Below, piece by piece: positions 17,528 through 26,457 of a DNA stretch of 64,000 nt. This DNA is from QKMZ01 sp012965515 (GTDB taxonomy: Bacteria; Cyanobacteriota; Vampirovibrionia; Obscuribacterales; Obscuribacteraceae): the NCBI GenBank assembly GCA_937879965.1, contig CALFMP010000021.1, forward strand, positions 1 through 64,000. Direction: 5' to 3'. Position numbers and translations under genes: made by a program. The notes below the pieces were generated by a model. It made no database searches and was not told the DNA's origin. It saw only the letters and a program-made list of their open reading frames with translations. How positions within the stretch are numbered: the stretch's first letter is position 1; every line of letters starts with the position of its first letter.

Positions 17528-18664
17528 CTAATTCTCAGAACGTTGGTCCCAGCTTGATACTACGGGCGACATCATTGTCTTGGCGATGGGTTTGATCTTG
17601 CCGGGCAAGAGATCGACGAAAATCAATTGTGGACGGCAGCAAAATCTGAGTCTCGGTGCGTGTTGCCTTTCCATCCCGATGCCTCGCGAGACGATCAGTT
17701 TACTTCCCGACGGCAGTAAAACGACGTCGCCATTAACCCAGCGCTTCGGTACATTTGAAGCCGTCATCAGTGGACCGTAGAACGGTACTTGAACTTGGCC
17801 GCCGTGGCAATGCCCGGCAACAAGCAAGTCTCCCTCGACTTTTCCCATCGAAAAGTCAGGATAATGTGCCATTACTATGTGAAACTTGTTGTTCTTCTCT
17901 TTTTTGGGAAACTTTAGTTCTGAGTTTCTTCCGTCGTAAAAACTCAAGCCTGTGATGTCGACAGGTCCAGCCGAAACCGTTTCTGACTGCTCGAATGTGT
18001 GGCCTGGAACATCTGTAAAGAGCTGCTGCCAGCAAGCGAAGTCATCGACATTTCCTTGCACTGCGAATGTTCCGTACTTAGGCGTGATGTTCAAGTCTTT
18101 GAATGCTTTTTTGAATTTGTCGCGTTCAATTTCCCATTCCTGAACTGTCATCGTCTGAATGTAGTCGCCAGGGAGAAGGAGAAGATCAGGCTTCTCGTTT
18201 GCAACGGTTTGAAAGACTGAGCGCTCATAATCGCCAAAGTTATCTGCTTGAAGATCTGAGAGAATCGCAACATGCAGTGGCTCATCAAGTTTGTCACTAA
18301 CGATGGAATGCCTTTTGATCTCGAGCAAGTGCGGTTCAATCAGGAATGCATCAACTGCGATGACTAAGGTACACACCAGAACGACAGCGTTCACGCCTGC
18401 CATTAGTTTGAATTTCTTGCGCGAAAAATAAATACACATCGCCAGAAAAATTGGACCGCCGACAAATCCTCCGATCGCTAGAAGGGCGAATACCATGAAA
18501 AAATCGTGCGCGACTTTTAGCGCCGCATAGCTTGCAACGGCTCCGTACACTAATTCTGCAACGACATAACTAAAAACGTTGTTTGAAAAGTATTTGAGCA
18601 AAACTGCAAGAATCGTCAGTGTTGCAAAAACGATTCCCAAATAAGTAATGATAGTCCAGTCCAC
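17528..18664 (-). CDS. Membrane-anchored metallophosphoesterase with altered metal motifs
   Basis: A 378-residue protein starting with GTG directly after GGGGAGGGCGC. Four hydrophobic segments occupy residues 1 to about 115. The rest is a calcineurin-like phosphoesterase domain of the YkuE/LpxG type: LSDLQAD (motif I), LLPGDYI (motif II), QGNVDD (motif III), MAHYPDF and AGHCHGGQ. Two usual residues are changed: the D-x-H of motif I is D-x-Q, and the GNHD histidine is valine. Motif II and the two histidine motifs remain, so one metal site is probably intact. Close relatives hydrolyse lipid pyrophosphates at the membrane; the substrate here is unknown. Confidence 0.82.
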   Translation of the reverse strand: MDWTIITYLGIVFATLTILAVLLKYFSNNVFSYVVAELVYGAVASYAALKVAHDFFMVFALLAIGGFVGGPIFLAMCIYFSRKKFKLMAGVNAVVLVCTLVIAVDAFLIEPHLLEIKRHSIVSDKLDEPLHVAILSDLQADNFGDYERSVFQTVANEKPDLLLLPGDYIQTMTVQEWEIERDKFKKAFKDLNITPKYGTFAVQGNVDDFACWQQLFTDVPGHTFEQSETVSAGPVDITGLSFYDGRNSELKFPKKEKNNKFHIVMAHYPDFSMGKVEGDLLVAGHCHGGQVQVPFYGPLMTASNVPKRWVNGDVVLLPSGSKLIVSRGIGMERQHAPRLRFCCRPQLIFVDLLPGKIKPIAKTMMSPVVSSWDQRSEN

Positions 18665-18828
18665 GCGCCCTCCCCACTAAGTCGCATGTGTGTATTATTT
18701 AGACAGCCAAGGTTCGCATTCCACGCCAATCGGCACAGAATAGTGCGAACCGTACAAATGTTTCCCGCCAACGCATTTCAACGCTTTATCATTCATACCA
18801 AGCGGCTGTGAAACATTTGTGAAAGCGC

Positions 18829-19692
18829 TCAGCTTGCTTGCATGGGTCGATAAATCCAGCCTTCTAAAAGAACATCGAGATCATCTAGAGAAAATGGATC
18901 AGTGAAAAACTCCTTTGCTTCAACAAACATCGCCGTGGTGTAGCAAGCAATTACCGCATCAAGAGCGTGATCGCTATTGATCACTGAAGTGATCATGTTT
19001 TTGTTCATACTCAACTTTGGCACATTGCGATAGGTGAGTCCGCGTTTTTCTTTGATCTCCAAAAGCGAATGAATGATTTCATGGCGAACGCTGGTCACCT
19101 GCGGTTCGTCTTTCTTGTCCTTTGATTTGTAGCCGCTTTCCTTTAGTTGGAAGAATCGTAGAGTGTCGCGCGGATAAACTTCAATCACAGCGCAAGCGTC
19201 TTCGATTTCGAATTGGAAGGGCAAAGTGTAAAAGCGGTCGGCGGGCAACATGGCCAGAAGTTGAATGCACTGATAAGTCATCTGAACCATGGAAGGATTT
19301 CCGCGATGAAGTGGCGAAATAGCAAGCGAGCCCTTCCACTTGTCGGTTACTCGCTTCGGTTCGCGTTTAAATTCTTTCGCCAGCTCGATAAATCCCGTTT
19401 GTCCTAAATGAAACAGTGCTTCCGCCATTTCTTGAAAGGTTTGGTATGGCGTTCTTTGCTCTTTGCGCGCCATGTAGTGCAGAAATTCCACAGGCAAAGA
19501 AAACGGGCTGTCAATTCCAACGGCGACGGCCTTGTGTTTGATCAGCTCATCCTTCAGACCCAGCGAACCGACCTTTCTGACGTCGATAATTTCCAGACCG
19601 AGTGTCCCCATTCGGCCAGTCGCCAGCCACGTATTATTCGGCACGGCGCTGGCTCCGCTGTAGTCCACGCCATAAAAAAGCCTTTCAGCCAT
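18829..19692 (-). CDS. DUF429-family protein (RNase H-like fold)
   Basis: A 287-residue cytosolic protein. It begins with the DUF429 signature YGVDYSGAS, followed by VAVGIDSPFSLP, AVIEVYPRDT and a C-terminal SDHALDAVIAC motif whose acidic residue completes the set expected of this RNase H-like family. DUF429 proteins are predicted nucleases of unknown role. A GGTGGG sequence lies about a dozen bases before the start. It stands between the phosphoesterase gene (165 bp away, no gene between) and a divergent protease gene about 50 bp away, which may share its promoter region. Confidence 0.82.
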   Translation of the reverse strand: MAERLFYGVDYSGASAVPNNTWLATGRMGTLGLEIIDVRKVGSLGLKDELIKHKAVAVGIDSPFSLPVEFLHYMARKEQRTPYQTFQEMAEALFHLGQTGFIELAKEFKREPKRVTDKWKGSLAISPLHRGNPSMVQMTYQCIQLLAMLPADRFYTLPFQFEIEDACAVIEVYPRDTLRFFQLKESGYKSKDKKDEPQVTSVRHEIIHSLLEIKEKRGLTYRNVPKLSMNKNMITSVINSDHALDAVIACYTTAMFVEAKEFFTDPFSLDDLDVLLEGWIYRPMQAS

Positions 19693-19742
19693 AGCGTATT
19701 TCCCACCTTTGTTTTGTCACTTTTTCCATATAGTGTACGGGA

Positions 19743-21359
19743 ATGCAGGACAACCCTGAACACATCGGTTCTCTTTCGCAAATCGAATCCGCCAAAACGC
19801 CCAACTGGGTGGCGGATGCGGGCACATCCACCTGGCAGCCAGATAGCCGGGACGGATTGACTCGCAATTCCTCGTCCGCTAGCAGGGAGCGCCATACAGC
19901 GGACCTGGTAGTGAATCCGGACTTTTTCTTTGAACAGCAGGGTAGCGCCGAGAGCCAGCAGCATGCGTTTTACGACGACGGGCGGCAGAATCGCGGGCCT
20001 CAGCCGGATACACCTGTCAGGAAGCCCTACGAGCAGGTCGGCGTGCCGCCTGGGCAGCTAGATACGAGGCCACTTGATGAACAGGTAATCCCGATGGGGA
20101 TTCCATGGCAAGACCTCAACGATCCCAAACTTGATCGCCAGCAGGTGCGCCCTGACAATAAATTCGTTCCAACTGAGCTGTACGAGCCACCGGTCAAAGT
20201 TCCTCCGGCTGTGCGCGAAGGCAATCAGGTCTTCATACCGACTTTCTCGCTTGGCGATGGTGATCTAAGCTCGACCAACCCCGTCAAAGTCAAATCGTAT
20301 GACATCAATTCCCCCGAAGCGCAGCTCTATTTGAAGAGCCGCGACTCGATAGTCAAAATCACTACAGATAAGGTAAATCCTGAAGGCAAAACCTACAACG
20401 CTTTTGGTTCAGGGTTTTTCGTCACCGAGAACGGGCAAATCGCAACGGCTCACCACGTTATTGACGGCGCCACGTCTATCAAAGTCACAACGGCTGCCGG
20501 ACACGTGTACAACGCGCGCGTGAAGGAAACAAATGTCGGTGGTGAGGCGGCCGTAATTGAATTGACGGACATGGCGCAAGGAGAAAGGTTCAAACCCTTG
20601 CCACTACGCGACAGTGCTGCAGATATTAAACCCGGCGATAAAGTTATGGCGATCGGACACCCGAATGGAGTCGAAGATATCGTTATGAGCCCCGGTGCAG
20701 TGGTTGCACGCGAGCGTTTTGGTCCAACTATTTTTGAACTTCCGCACGTGAATCCGAATGCCATGTTTATTCACGCGTCCACCAGAATTCAGGGTGGAAA
20801 CAGTGGCGGACCCTTGATCGACAGTGAAGGACGCGCTATTGGTCTCACCAATTTCAGACAACCAGTGGACGCTTCCGGGGAGTTCGTCGGAATTGATGAT
20901 GTTCGCTCGATGATTACTGATCCTAAAAAAGGACAGCTTTCCGATCAAAGAAGCTTCTTCTTTCCCAGCACTCTTCAGTGGGACCGTGATGTATTCACCG
21001 AAAGCGCCATGACCTCCTTGTCGGCGAGCAATGTCTACCTTGCTCGTGCTACTCGCCTTCCCCATTCGCATCCAGGTCTTGTCAGCTCGATGCGCACCGC
21101 ATATAACGGAGCTGTTGCTGGTTATGCGCTTTTCGAGATGCCGGACGATTACAAAACATTGAAGTCCGCCATGCAACATGGAACCAGCGCAGAGAGAGTG
21201 AGCGCCGGTATTGATCTTGGCGGAGATGGATTGATGCTTGCGGGTTCGCTTGCGTCAATATTCTCGAGGCGATACGCGGTTGTCGGGAATGTCGCGGCAA
21301 CCCTTGGTGCCGGTTCGAAACTAGGTAATGCACTTTTCGCGGACCGTAGATATAAGTAG
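19743..21359 (+). CDS. Trypsin-like (HtrA/S1C) serine protease with unusual ends
   Basis: A 538-residue protein. Residues 1 to about 195 are polar and proline-rich with no signal peptide. Residues about 200-390 are an S1C protease domain: GSGFFVTENGQIATAHHVIDG with His237, then the position of the catalytic aspartate occupied by Glu268 (GGEAAVIEL), and the nucleophile Ser354 in GGNSGGP. No PDZ domain follows. Instead residues about 440-535 contain hydrophobic and glycine-rich segments (GLMLAGSLASIF and VVGNVAATLGAG). The missing signal peptide, Glu in place of Asp and the hydrophobic tail set it apart from DegP. It could be a substrate-processing protease of the neighbouring large proteins. 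Confidence 0.82.
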   Translation: MQDNPEHIGSLSQIESAKTPNWVADAGTSTWQPDSRDGLTRNSSSASRERHTADLVVNPDFFFEQQGSAESQQHAFYDDGRQNRGPQPDTPVRKPYEQVGVPPGQLDTRPLDEQVIPMGIPWQDLNDPKLDRQQVRPDNKFVPTELYEPPVKVPPAVREGNQVFIPTFSLGDGDLSSTNPVKVKSYDINSPEAQLYLKSRDSIVKITTDKVNPEGKTYNAFGSGFFVTENGQIATAHHVIDGATSIKVTTAAGHVYNARVKETNVGGEAAVIELTDMAQGERFKPLPLRDSAADIKPGDKVMAIGHPNGVEDIVMSPGAVVARERFGPTIFELPHVNPNAMFIHASTRIQGGNSGGPLIDSEGRAIGLTNFRQPVDASGEFVGIDDVRSMITDPKKGQLSDQRSFFFPSTLQWDRDVFTESAMTSLSASNVYLARATRLPHSHPGLVSSMRTAYNGAVAGYALFEMPDDYKTLKSAMQHGTSAERVSAGIDLGGDGLMLAGSLASIFSRRYAVVGNVAATLGAGSKLGNALFADRRYK

Positions 21360-21481
21360 AACTGGGCGTGCATCCATCGAATTTAAGGAAGTGTACGTAG
21401 TTTCACCGCTGACACATGCTTGGCTTCCCGCTAATCTGAAAATATCCCGGTCACATCCTATAACCCCAGAGGTTCACCACT

Positions 21482-22354
21482 ATGAGCAGAGGTGACGTAG
21501 GCGAGAGCCTTGCAGTCGCGAAAGCCACACCAGCATTGGGCGAATTCGAGCCTGAAATGCTGAAGATGCCTGCGAAGTTTGAGAAGACGTCGGCGCAGTC
21601 AGGCGACTTCGTTCTTACTCAGGCTCAAGCGCAAACTCCAGGTGAACAACAGCAGTTGTCTCCAGCGCAGAAATTGATGGAAGAAACCGTCACTGCCGCT
21701 AAAAAGGAATTGGAAGAGAGAAAAACAAAAAATGGCACTCTTTCTGATGCGGACTTCAAAGAAATTCTTCCGAAGCACTTCCCTAAAATGAAGGAAGCGA
21801 TCACGCTCGCTGATCAACAAGCTGCAGACGGAAGACGCACTGCAGAAGCTGAGTACAAGAAAGTTGGTGCAGATCTCGCGAAGTTCTCTGAAGATTTCCC
21901 GAAAGCTATGGAACGCGTAGGTAAGGCATCGAATGCGGTGCCCGAGTCTGAGCAAGAAAAAGTCGGCGCCTTGCTTTCTGAATTGACGAATGAAAAAACC
22001 TCAGCAGATCGCAAAGAAGCTATCAGAAAGGATCTCGCGAAATATCCCGATCTCACCGCCTCCGCTGAAGAAGTCATTAAACTGAGCACTGACGCGGAAA
22101 CTAAGTTTAGTCCATTGTTTAAAGCTGTTGAGGATATGCAAACAGGCTTGGCCTCTGGACTGTCAAGTCGAGGATTTTACGCTGCATGTTTGAAACAATC
22201 TGATAGCGATCCCCAGGAGTTGGAGCGCGTAACCAAGGAAGCGCAAGCTTTGGCTCAACTGTTCATCAGAGCAATGCAAGCTCCTGAAACGCTCTTTGTT
22301 CCACCGGAAGAATTACAACCAAGAAAACCGCTGCCGCCTATGCATAAAGCATAG
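21482..22354 (+). CDS. Hypothetical helical protein
   Basis: A 290-residue protein, highly charged and mostly helical. Residues about 60-170 are rich in Glu, Lys and Ala with coiled-coil potential (AAKKELEERKTKNG, AEAEYKKVGADLAKF). The C-terminus ends in a proline-rich stretch. No domain, signal peptide or membrane segment was recognised. It lies downstream of the S1C protease, about 120 bp away, and is followed by a strong terminator, so the two may be one transcription unit. No clear Shine-Dalgarno is visible, although AGAGG occurs a little upstream of the ATG. Confidence 0.58.
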   Translation: MSRGDVGESLAVAKATPALGEFEPEMLKMPAKFEKTSAQSGDFVLTQAQAQTPGEQQQLSPAQKLMEETVTAAKKELEERKTKNGTLSDADFKEILPKHFPKMKEAITLADQQAADGRRTAEAEYKKVGADLAKFSEDFPKAMERVGKASNAVPESEQEKVGALLSELTNEKTSADRKEAIRKDLAKYPDLTASAEEVIKLSTDAETKFSPLFKAVEDMQTGLASGLSSRGFYAACLKQSDSDPQELERVTKEAQALAQLFIRAMQAPETLFVPPEELQPRKPLPPMHKA

Positions 22355-22473
22355 AGCGCTAGCAGCACAGTCGAAAGACTACCAGGCGACAAACGAACAG
22401 GCGAATGACAACACACTGAAGTTGGCGCAAGCCAACGGTCCCAATCCCAATCACCGCACAATATATACCTGTT

Positions 22474-22491
22474 AAAACCCTCTGGGGTTTT
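22474..22491 (+). other. Perfect hairpin downstream of 22354
   Basis: AAAACCC (22474-22480) and GGGTTTT (22485-22491) pair perfectly around a four-base loop, just before the terminator at 22524. Confidence 0.45.
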
Positions 22492-22523
22492 GACAAACCT
22501 TAGGTTTCACCGTGGGGACGGAA

Positions 22524-22556
22524 CAGGCGCGCTCGAAAGGGCGCGTCTGAATTTTT
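22524..22556 (+). terminator. Intrinsic terminator
   Basis: CAGGCGCGC (22524-22532) and GCGCGTCTG (22541-22549) pair over nine bases with one G-T, followed by ATTTTT. It would end transcripts from the protease and 21482 genes. Confidence 0.72.
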
Positions 22557-22592
22557 GGGGTTTAAAACCAAAGATCGGTCCAACAAAAAATG

Positions 22593-24623
22593 CTAAAACT
22601 GAGGAACTAAGCGCGAACTGATTCTTGGTGCTGATGTTGTTTTCACAGCAGCATGTTCTGCCGCTTCAAAGTAGAGACGTGCAAGATATCCGCTCGCAAA
22701 GGCTTGCTGCTCGAATGCGTGGCGCATGTATTGGTCGTATGAAATCTGGCGGAATCCTTGCAAGTCTCTCGCGACAGCGCTCAGCTCGCTTTGAATTGCA
22801 GGCACATCAGAGCTACCGGCTTTAAACATTTGCCCTACATTGCGCAGTCTCTCTTCTACATTGCCTAGCGGCAGTCCGTTCAACGATTTTCTGCCTGCCA
22901 TTACATCGAAGAGGGGCCCTCTGCTGTTCGTCAACGAACTCTGCAATCGTGCAATGCCGTTTTGCTCGCCAAGTAAACTCATAACCGGCTGCATTTGGCT
23001 CAACATTCCATCAATTGCAGGACGTGTGAGCAGCGGTTTTTCCGAGAGATAGTGTGCAATCGATGCCTCGTTTCTGCGCGCTTCCATTCGTTCGGAGAAC
23101 GAAAGTTTTTTGCCCTGGCGGTTGCTTGCAATTTGGTCAAGAAATTCGTCTGTCGGCTCGTCACCGAATTGCTTTTTGTAGTTGTTTTTTATGTTGCTTC
23201 TTTGACCTTCCGTCAGTTTCATACCGACACCGCTTTCATCCATCATGCGGCGGATCGTTTGATTCTCTTGAATGACGTGTGAGTATTCGTGCACGATTTT
23301 CTCGACAAGTTCCGGTGACATCTTGTCTGCGACAATGCCATTCGGGCCGATTTGAATGACGCCTTTTCCTTTTAAGCATTGTGCTTGCAGTCCGGGAGTA
23401 TCAGCAATCAATAGCGCAACGCGTGGCAAATTCTGCGTCTCACCCCAATGATTGAGTGCGTTCTCAATGTCTTCAGCTCGCCGAAACAAACCTTGATTGA
23501 ATGTTTCCACCTTTGCACTTAGCTTTTGCTCCATTTCGGCCAGTTGTGGCGTTCTTTCACCTTTCGCTTTGTGCAATCCAGTTGTTATTTCGTCGATAGA
23601 ATGTCCGATTTCCGTCGACAAATTCTTCAGGGGCTGCCGCGCCCATTGCTGCGTTTCAAGCTGAAGCCCTGCCACCAAGCCAGTCACGGCGCGCTCATTG
23701 TTCAATGGTGCGATCGCATTTTTCGCCATTTTGTCGATGAGCATTATTCTCTGACCGCGGGAGAAATCTGTGAAATCAACTGCCGCGGTTTCAGCATCGC
23801 CATGCATCGGAACTTCTTTTATCTTGCGTCCTTTTCCGCCTACGCTTAAGCCGTCAGTCTCTTTGGATAGCCAACCAAGGTATCGATTCGCACTGGTGTT
23901 TTCTGCTGCCGGCGATACTTCAGTGGAGAATTTGGCCAACTCTGAATGTTTTGCACGAACGGAAATCTCGCTTTCCACGCGAGAGAACAAGCGGTGTCCC
24001 AGTGGAAGTGCCATGTTCAGTGCTGCACCACCTGCACCACTAGTCAAAATGTCGGTCGCCGAATGTTCTTTCCCTTCGCTCAGTTCAGTGTGCACTGCTT
24101 TTGCGGTTGCTGCGCCCGCAAAACCCGCTGCACCACGTATCAACAATCCGTAAGGAGAGCGTCCTGCCAACGCGTTGCCCGCTTCGAATATTCCGAAGGC
24201 GACGGTTCCGCTGGCAGAGTTTCCTAAGCGTGTCTCGCCATGCAGGGGCATGCGCATTGCGTCATAAGTTGCTGCTCCCAGAATGTTTGCTGCGTGCGGA
24301 CTGGATATTGCCCTAGCGACATGTCCTTCTGCTGCAAATGCACCGCCGATTTTGCCTAGCGGTTTGGCTGCAAGCTTGCCTGCCACGACATAAGGAACGA
24401 TCATTCCGACCGTGGAGGAAACCGTGCGCACCGCCTTCGCCGCGGTTGAATCGGTCGGTTTGCTTTCGATCAAGTTGCAAACGGGAAGAAGTTCGGTGCT
24501 GGTAAGTTTATTGAAACTCGAAGCAATGGCGCGCTCAGGTTCAATGAGCGCACTATTGATAATGGGTTTCACAAGATTCTCCGCTGTAAACTCGACAGCA
24601 GAAGAACCAGATCTTTCGACCAT
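22593..24623 (-). CDS. Large protein with HEYSH zinc-metallopeptidase motif
   Basis: A 676-residue protein without a signal peptide. Residues about 65-215 contain several glycine- and alanine-rich hydrophobic segments (VGMIVPYVVAGKLA, GLLIRGAAGFAGAATAKAV, GAGGAALNMALPLG), as seen in membrane-inserting or translocated toxins. Residues about 300-400 are helical. HEYSH at about residues 442-446, after GPNGIVADKMSPELVEKIV, is a zincin H-E-x-x-H motif; a candidate third ligand lies in the following acidic helices. The remaining 200 residues are helical. The start is uncertain because the ribosome site is weak. It faces the 25009-30888 operon across a 385-bp divergent region. I do not recognise a family. 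Confidence 0.65.
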   Translation of the reverse strand: MVERSGSSAVEFTAENLVKPIINSALIEPERAIASSFNKLTSTELLPVCNLIESKPTDSTAAKAVRTVSSTVGMIVPYVVAGKLAAKPLGKIGGAFAAEGHVARAISSPHAANILGAATYDAMRMPLHGETRLGNSASGTVAFGIFEAGNALAGRSPYGLLIRGAAGFAGAATAKAVHTELSEGKEHSATDILTSGAGGAALNMALPLGHRLFSRVESEISVRAKHSELAKFSTEVSPAAENTSANRYLGWLSKETDGLSVGGKGRKIKEVPMHGDAETAAVDFTDFSRGQRIMLIDKMAKNAIAPLNNERAVTGLVAGLQLETQQWARQPLKNLSTEIGHSIDEITTGLHKAKGERTPQLAEMEQKLSAKVETFNQGLFRRAEDIENALNHWGETQNLPRVALLIADTPGLQAQCLKGKGVIQIGPNGIVADKMSPELVEKIVHEYSHVIQENQTIRRMMDESGVGMKLTEGQRSNIKNNYKKQFGDEPTDEFLDQIASNRQGKKLSFSERMEARRNEASIAHYLSEKPLLTRPAIDGMLSQMQPVMSLLGEQNGIARLQSSLTNSRGPLFDVMAGRKSLNGLPLGNVEERLRNVGQMFKAGSSDVPAIQSELSAVARDLQGFRQISYDQYMRHAFEQQAFASGYLARLYFEAAEHAAVKTTSAPRISSRLVPQF

Positions 24624-25008
24624 AGTTATTGGAGCAAGGGCGCGGGAGCACGTTAAGGAACCGCATCTTATTTCTTTTAATGAACCGCTTCAATGGGGGA
24701 TGTCCCATCAGGATTAATCTTGCGAGCATAACCAAGCAATGGCTCGATCTGTCCCGTTTTACCCCCTCTGCTCTCTGCTGCCCTTCTCCTGCTTGTCTTT
24801 TGGGCTAGCGGAAATCACTCACTTATAACTCACGGTACCTGGTTTTTAATGTTGCCACGGTCAGCTAACGACCGTCCCCAGCACAAATCTATATATCGTC
24901 AGAGCAAGCCGCACAGTGAACCTCTCAGAGGAATGCGACTGCACCATTTGCCCGACACAGAAACCTCTCGTTCCGCGACGAGAGAACACAAATTCGAGGA
25001 TAAAAGCA
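24624..25008. promoter_or_regulatory. Divergent intergenic region
   Basis: No believable gene is present. The region must hold promoters for the metallopeptidase gene (minus) and the 25009 operon (plus). A small hairpin, ATGGG-GGATGT-CCCAT, lies near 24692. The frame of the plus-strand gene can be extended to 24916, but the only good ribosome site is at 25009. Confidence 0.4.
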
Positions 25009-26445
25009 ATGGTCGAGAATACCCCGGAAGGCGACAGAATCAGAAACAATCGCAACGCAAGCGATGCAAGTATTTCAAAAGAGATAGCCGATAAAGTCCA
25101 TCAGGAAAGTTGGAGAGGTGGAAGCACTATTTCTGATGCGTCCAATACTCCTCTTGTGACCAAGCCTTCAGACCTACTTGGTCCATATTTTCGTTCGGCA
25201 ACGGCTAGCGAAATCACGAGTCCCAAACCAGGGACGCTCATCGAAGGACATGACGGCTTCGCGCTGGTCGTAAATGAGAAGGTGCGAGTAGAGGTTAATT
25301 TGGATCGTGCTCGCCTTGCATTAGATAACAAGGCGGAAGTCACGATCAGAATTGCTGGTCCGGAACAAGCTAGACAATTGATGGAGTGGCTGCGTGAAAG
25401 AAACGGCTCCATGCTGCTGGCAAAAAATCCGTACAAGGTAGAACCATACGAGATTAAGAGCGCAAATGGCGCTAGAGTCTCGACCAGCGAAAACCCAATG
25501 ATGCTGAATGGAGAACGGTTGCCTGTTGGAACCGTTATCGAAGATGGCAAAATTCGCTCTGCCCATCCGAATGATACGGGAGTAACTGTAGGTGGACGCC
25601 TAATTCCTAACGGAACAACGGTTTCGGATTACACTGGCGGACAACACGGCGAGAAGGGCAGCATCATACCTGCGCGCTACTTTACCAATCTGCAGGGCGA
25701 GCGCGTTATGGACGGATATCCGCTCACGCTTGAACAATTCAATAGCAAGTTCGAGAAGAACGCCAGCGGCGATTGGGTTCTGAAGGCTAATGCAAATCCG
25801 GTCGAACATACAATTTTGCCGCCGAATGTGACAGTAGAATTCTACAAAGTTGATGATAAAGGCAATCCTGTTCTTGATGCGAACGGTCGTCCGAAAATTG
25901 AAGCAATCAACAAACCGGGAAGCGCGTTTAGAGCCGATGGATATAGTTTGACTCCAGACATTCTCGTTTCCACCTGGAACAAGTTTGTTGATTCTTTCAA
26001 CTCCAATTTGCTCTTGAACCACCTGGAGAAACTCAAGGTTGGAAACACTCTGGAAGCACGGGCCCTTCGCGACCAAGTACGTGCCGCTGATGATAAAGGA
26101 AACTTCAAAGCAAGCACTGGTCTAACTCGGGCACAGTTGGAAAGACTCAGTGAACCAGTCAGTCCAAATCCGACTGAAGCTGCTGAAGCTGAGATTGCCC
26201 GCCGCATCTTGCGCGCCACCTCGCCGGAAGAGCGAGCACGTTTGGCAAAAGGCCTGCGTAGTAACGAACAAACCCAGCGCGAGATCCTGAGCGGCAAGAG
26301 CAAGGGACTAGCTTCAATTGCCGGTGCAATTTTGGCTCTGACCGGGGCAGCGGTAGAGAGGGCTCACAGTGCTCATGAGGCTCCACCACCTCCTCCAGCC
26401 GCTCATCCTAACCCCGGCCGCGGCGTAAGATTTCAAGTTCGCTAA
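25009..26445 (+). CDS. Hypothetical protein, first gene of the giant-protein operon
   Basis: A 478-residue protein; the ATG at 25009 has GAGG nine bases upstream. The centre (residues about 155-310) carries two similar segments, each with a G-T-V-I/S motif followed by an isoleucine- or proline-rich strand (LPVGTVIEDGKIR and LIPNGTTVSDY), so it may contain two copies of a small beta domain. Residues about 300-330 add VDDKGNPVLDANGRPK, a loop reminiscent of secretion-substrate or bacterial surface repeats. The C-terminal end has a hydrophobic segment (LASIAGAILALTGAAVE) and a proline-rich tail. There is no signal peptide. It is 12 bp from the next gene, so the two are co-transcribed. Function unknown. 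Confidence 0.6.
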   Translation: MVENTPEGDRIRNNRNASDASISKEIADKVHQESWRGGSTISDASNTPLVTKPSDLLGPYFRSATASEITSPKPGTLIEGHDGFALVVNEKVRVEVNLDRARLALDNKAEVTIRIAGPEQARQLMEWLRERNGSMLLAKNPYKVEPYEIKSANGARVSTSENPMMLNGERLPVGTVIEDGKIRSAHPNDTGVTVGGRLIPNGTTVSDYTGGQHGEKGSIIPARYFTNLQGERVMDGYPLTLEQFNSKFEKNASGDWVLKANANPVEHTILPPNVTVEFYKVDDKGNPVLDANGRPKIEAINKPGSAFRADGYSLTPDILVSTWNKFVDSFNSNLLLNHLEKLKVGNTLEARALRDQVRAADDKGNFKASTGLTRAQLERLSEPVSPNPTEAAEAEIARRILRATSPEERARLAKGLRSNEQTQREILSGKSKGLASIAGAILALTGAAVERAHSAHEAPPPPPAAHPNPGRGVRFQVR

Positions 26446-26457
26446 TAACCAGTTCAA

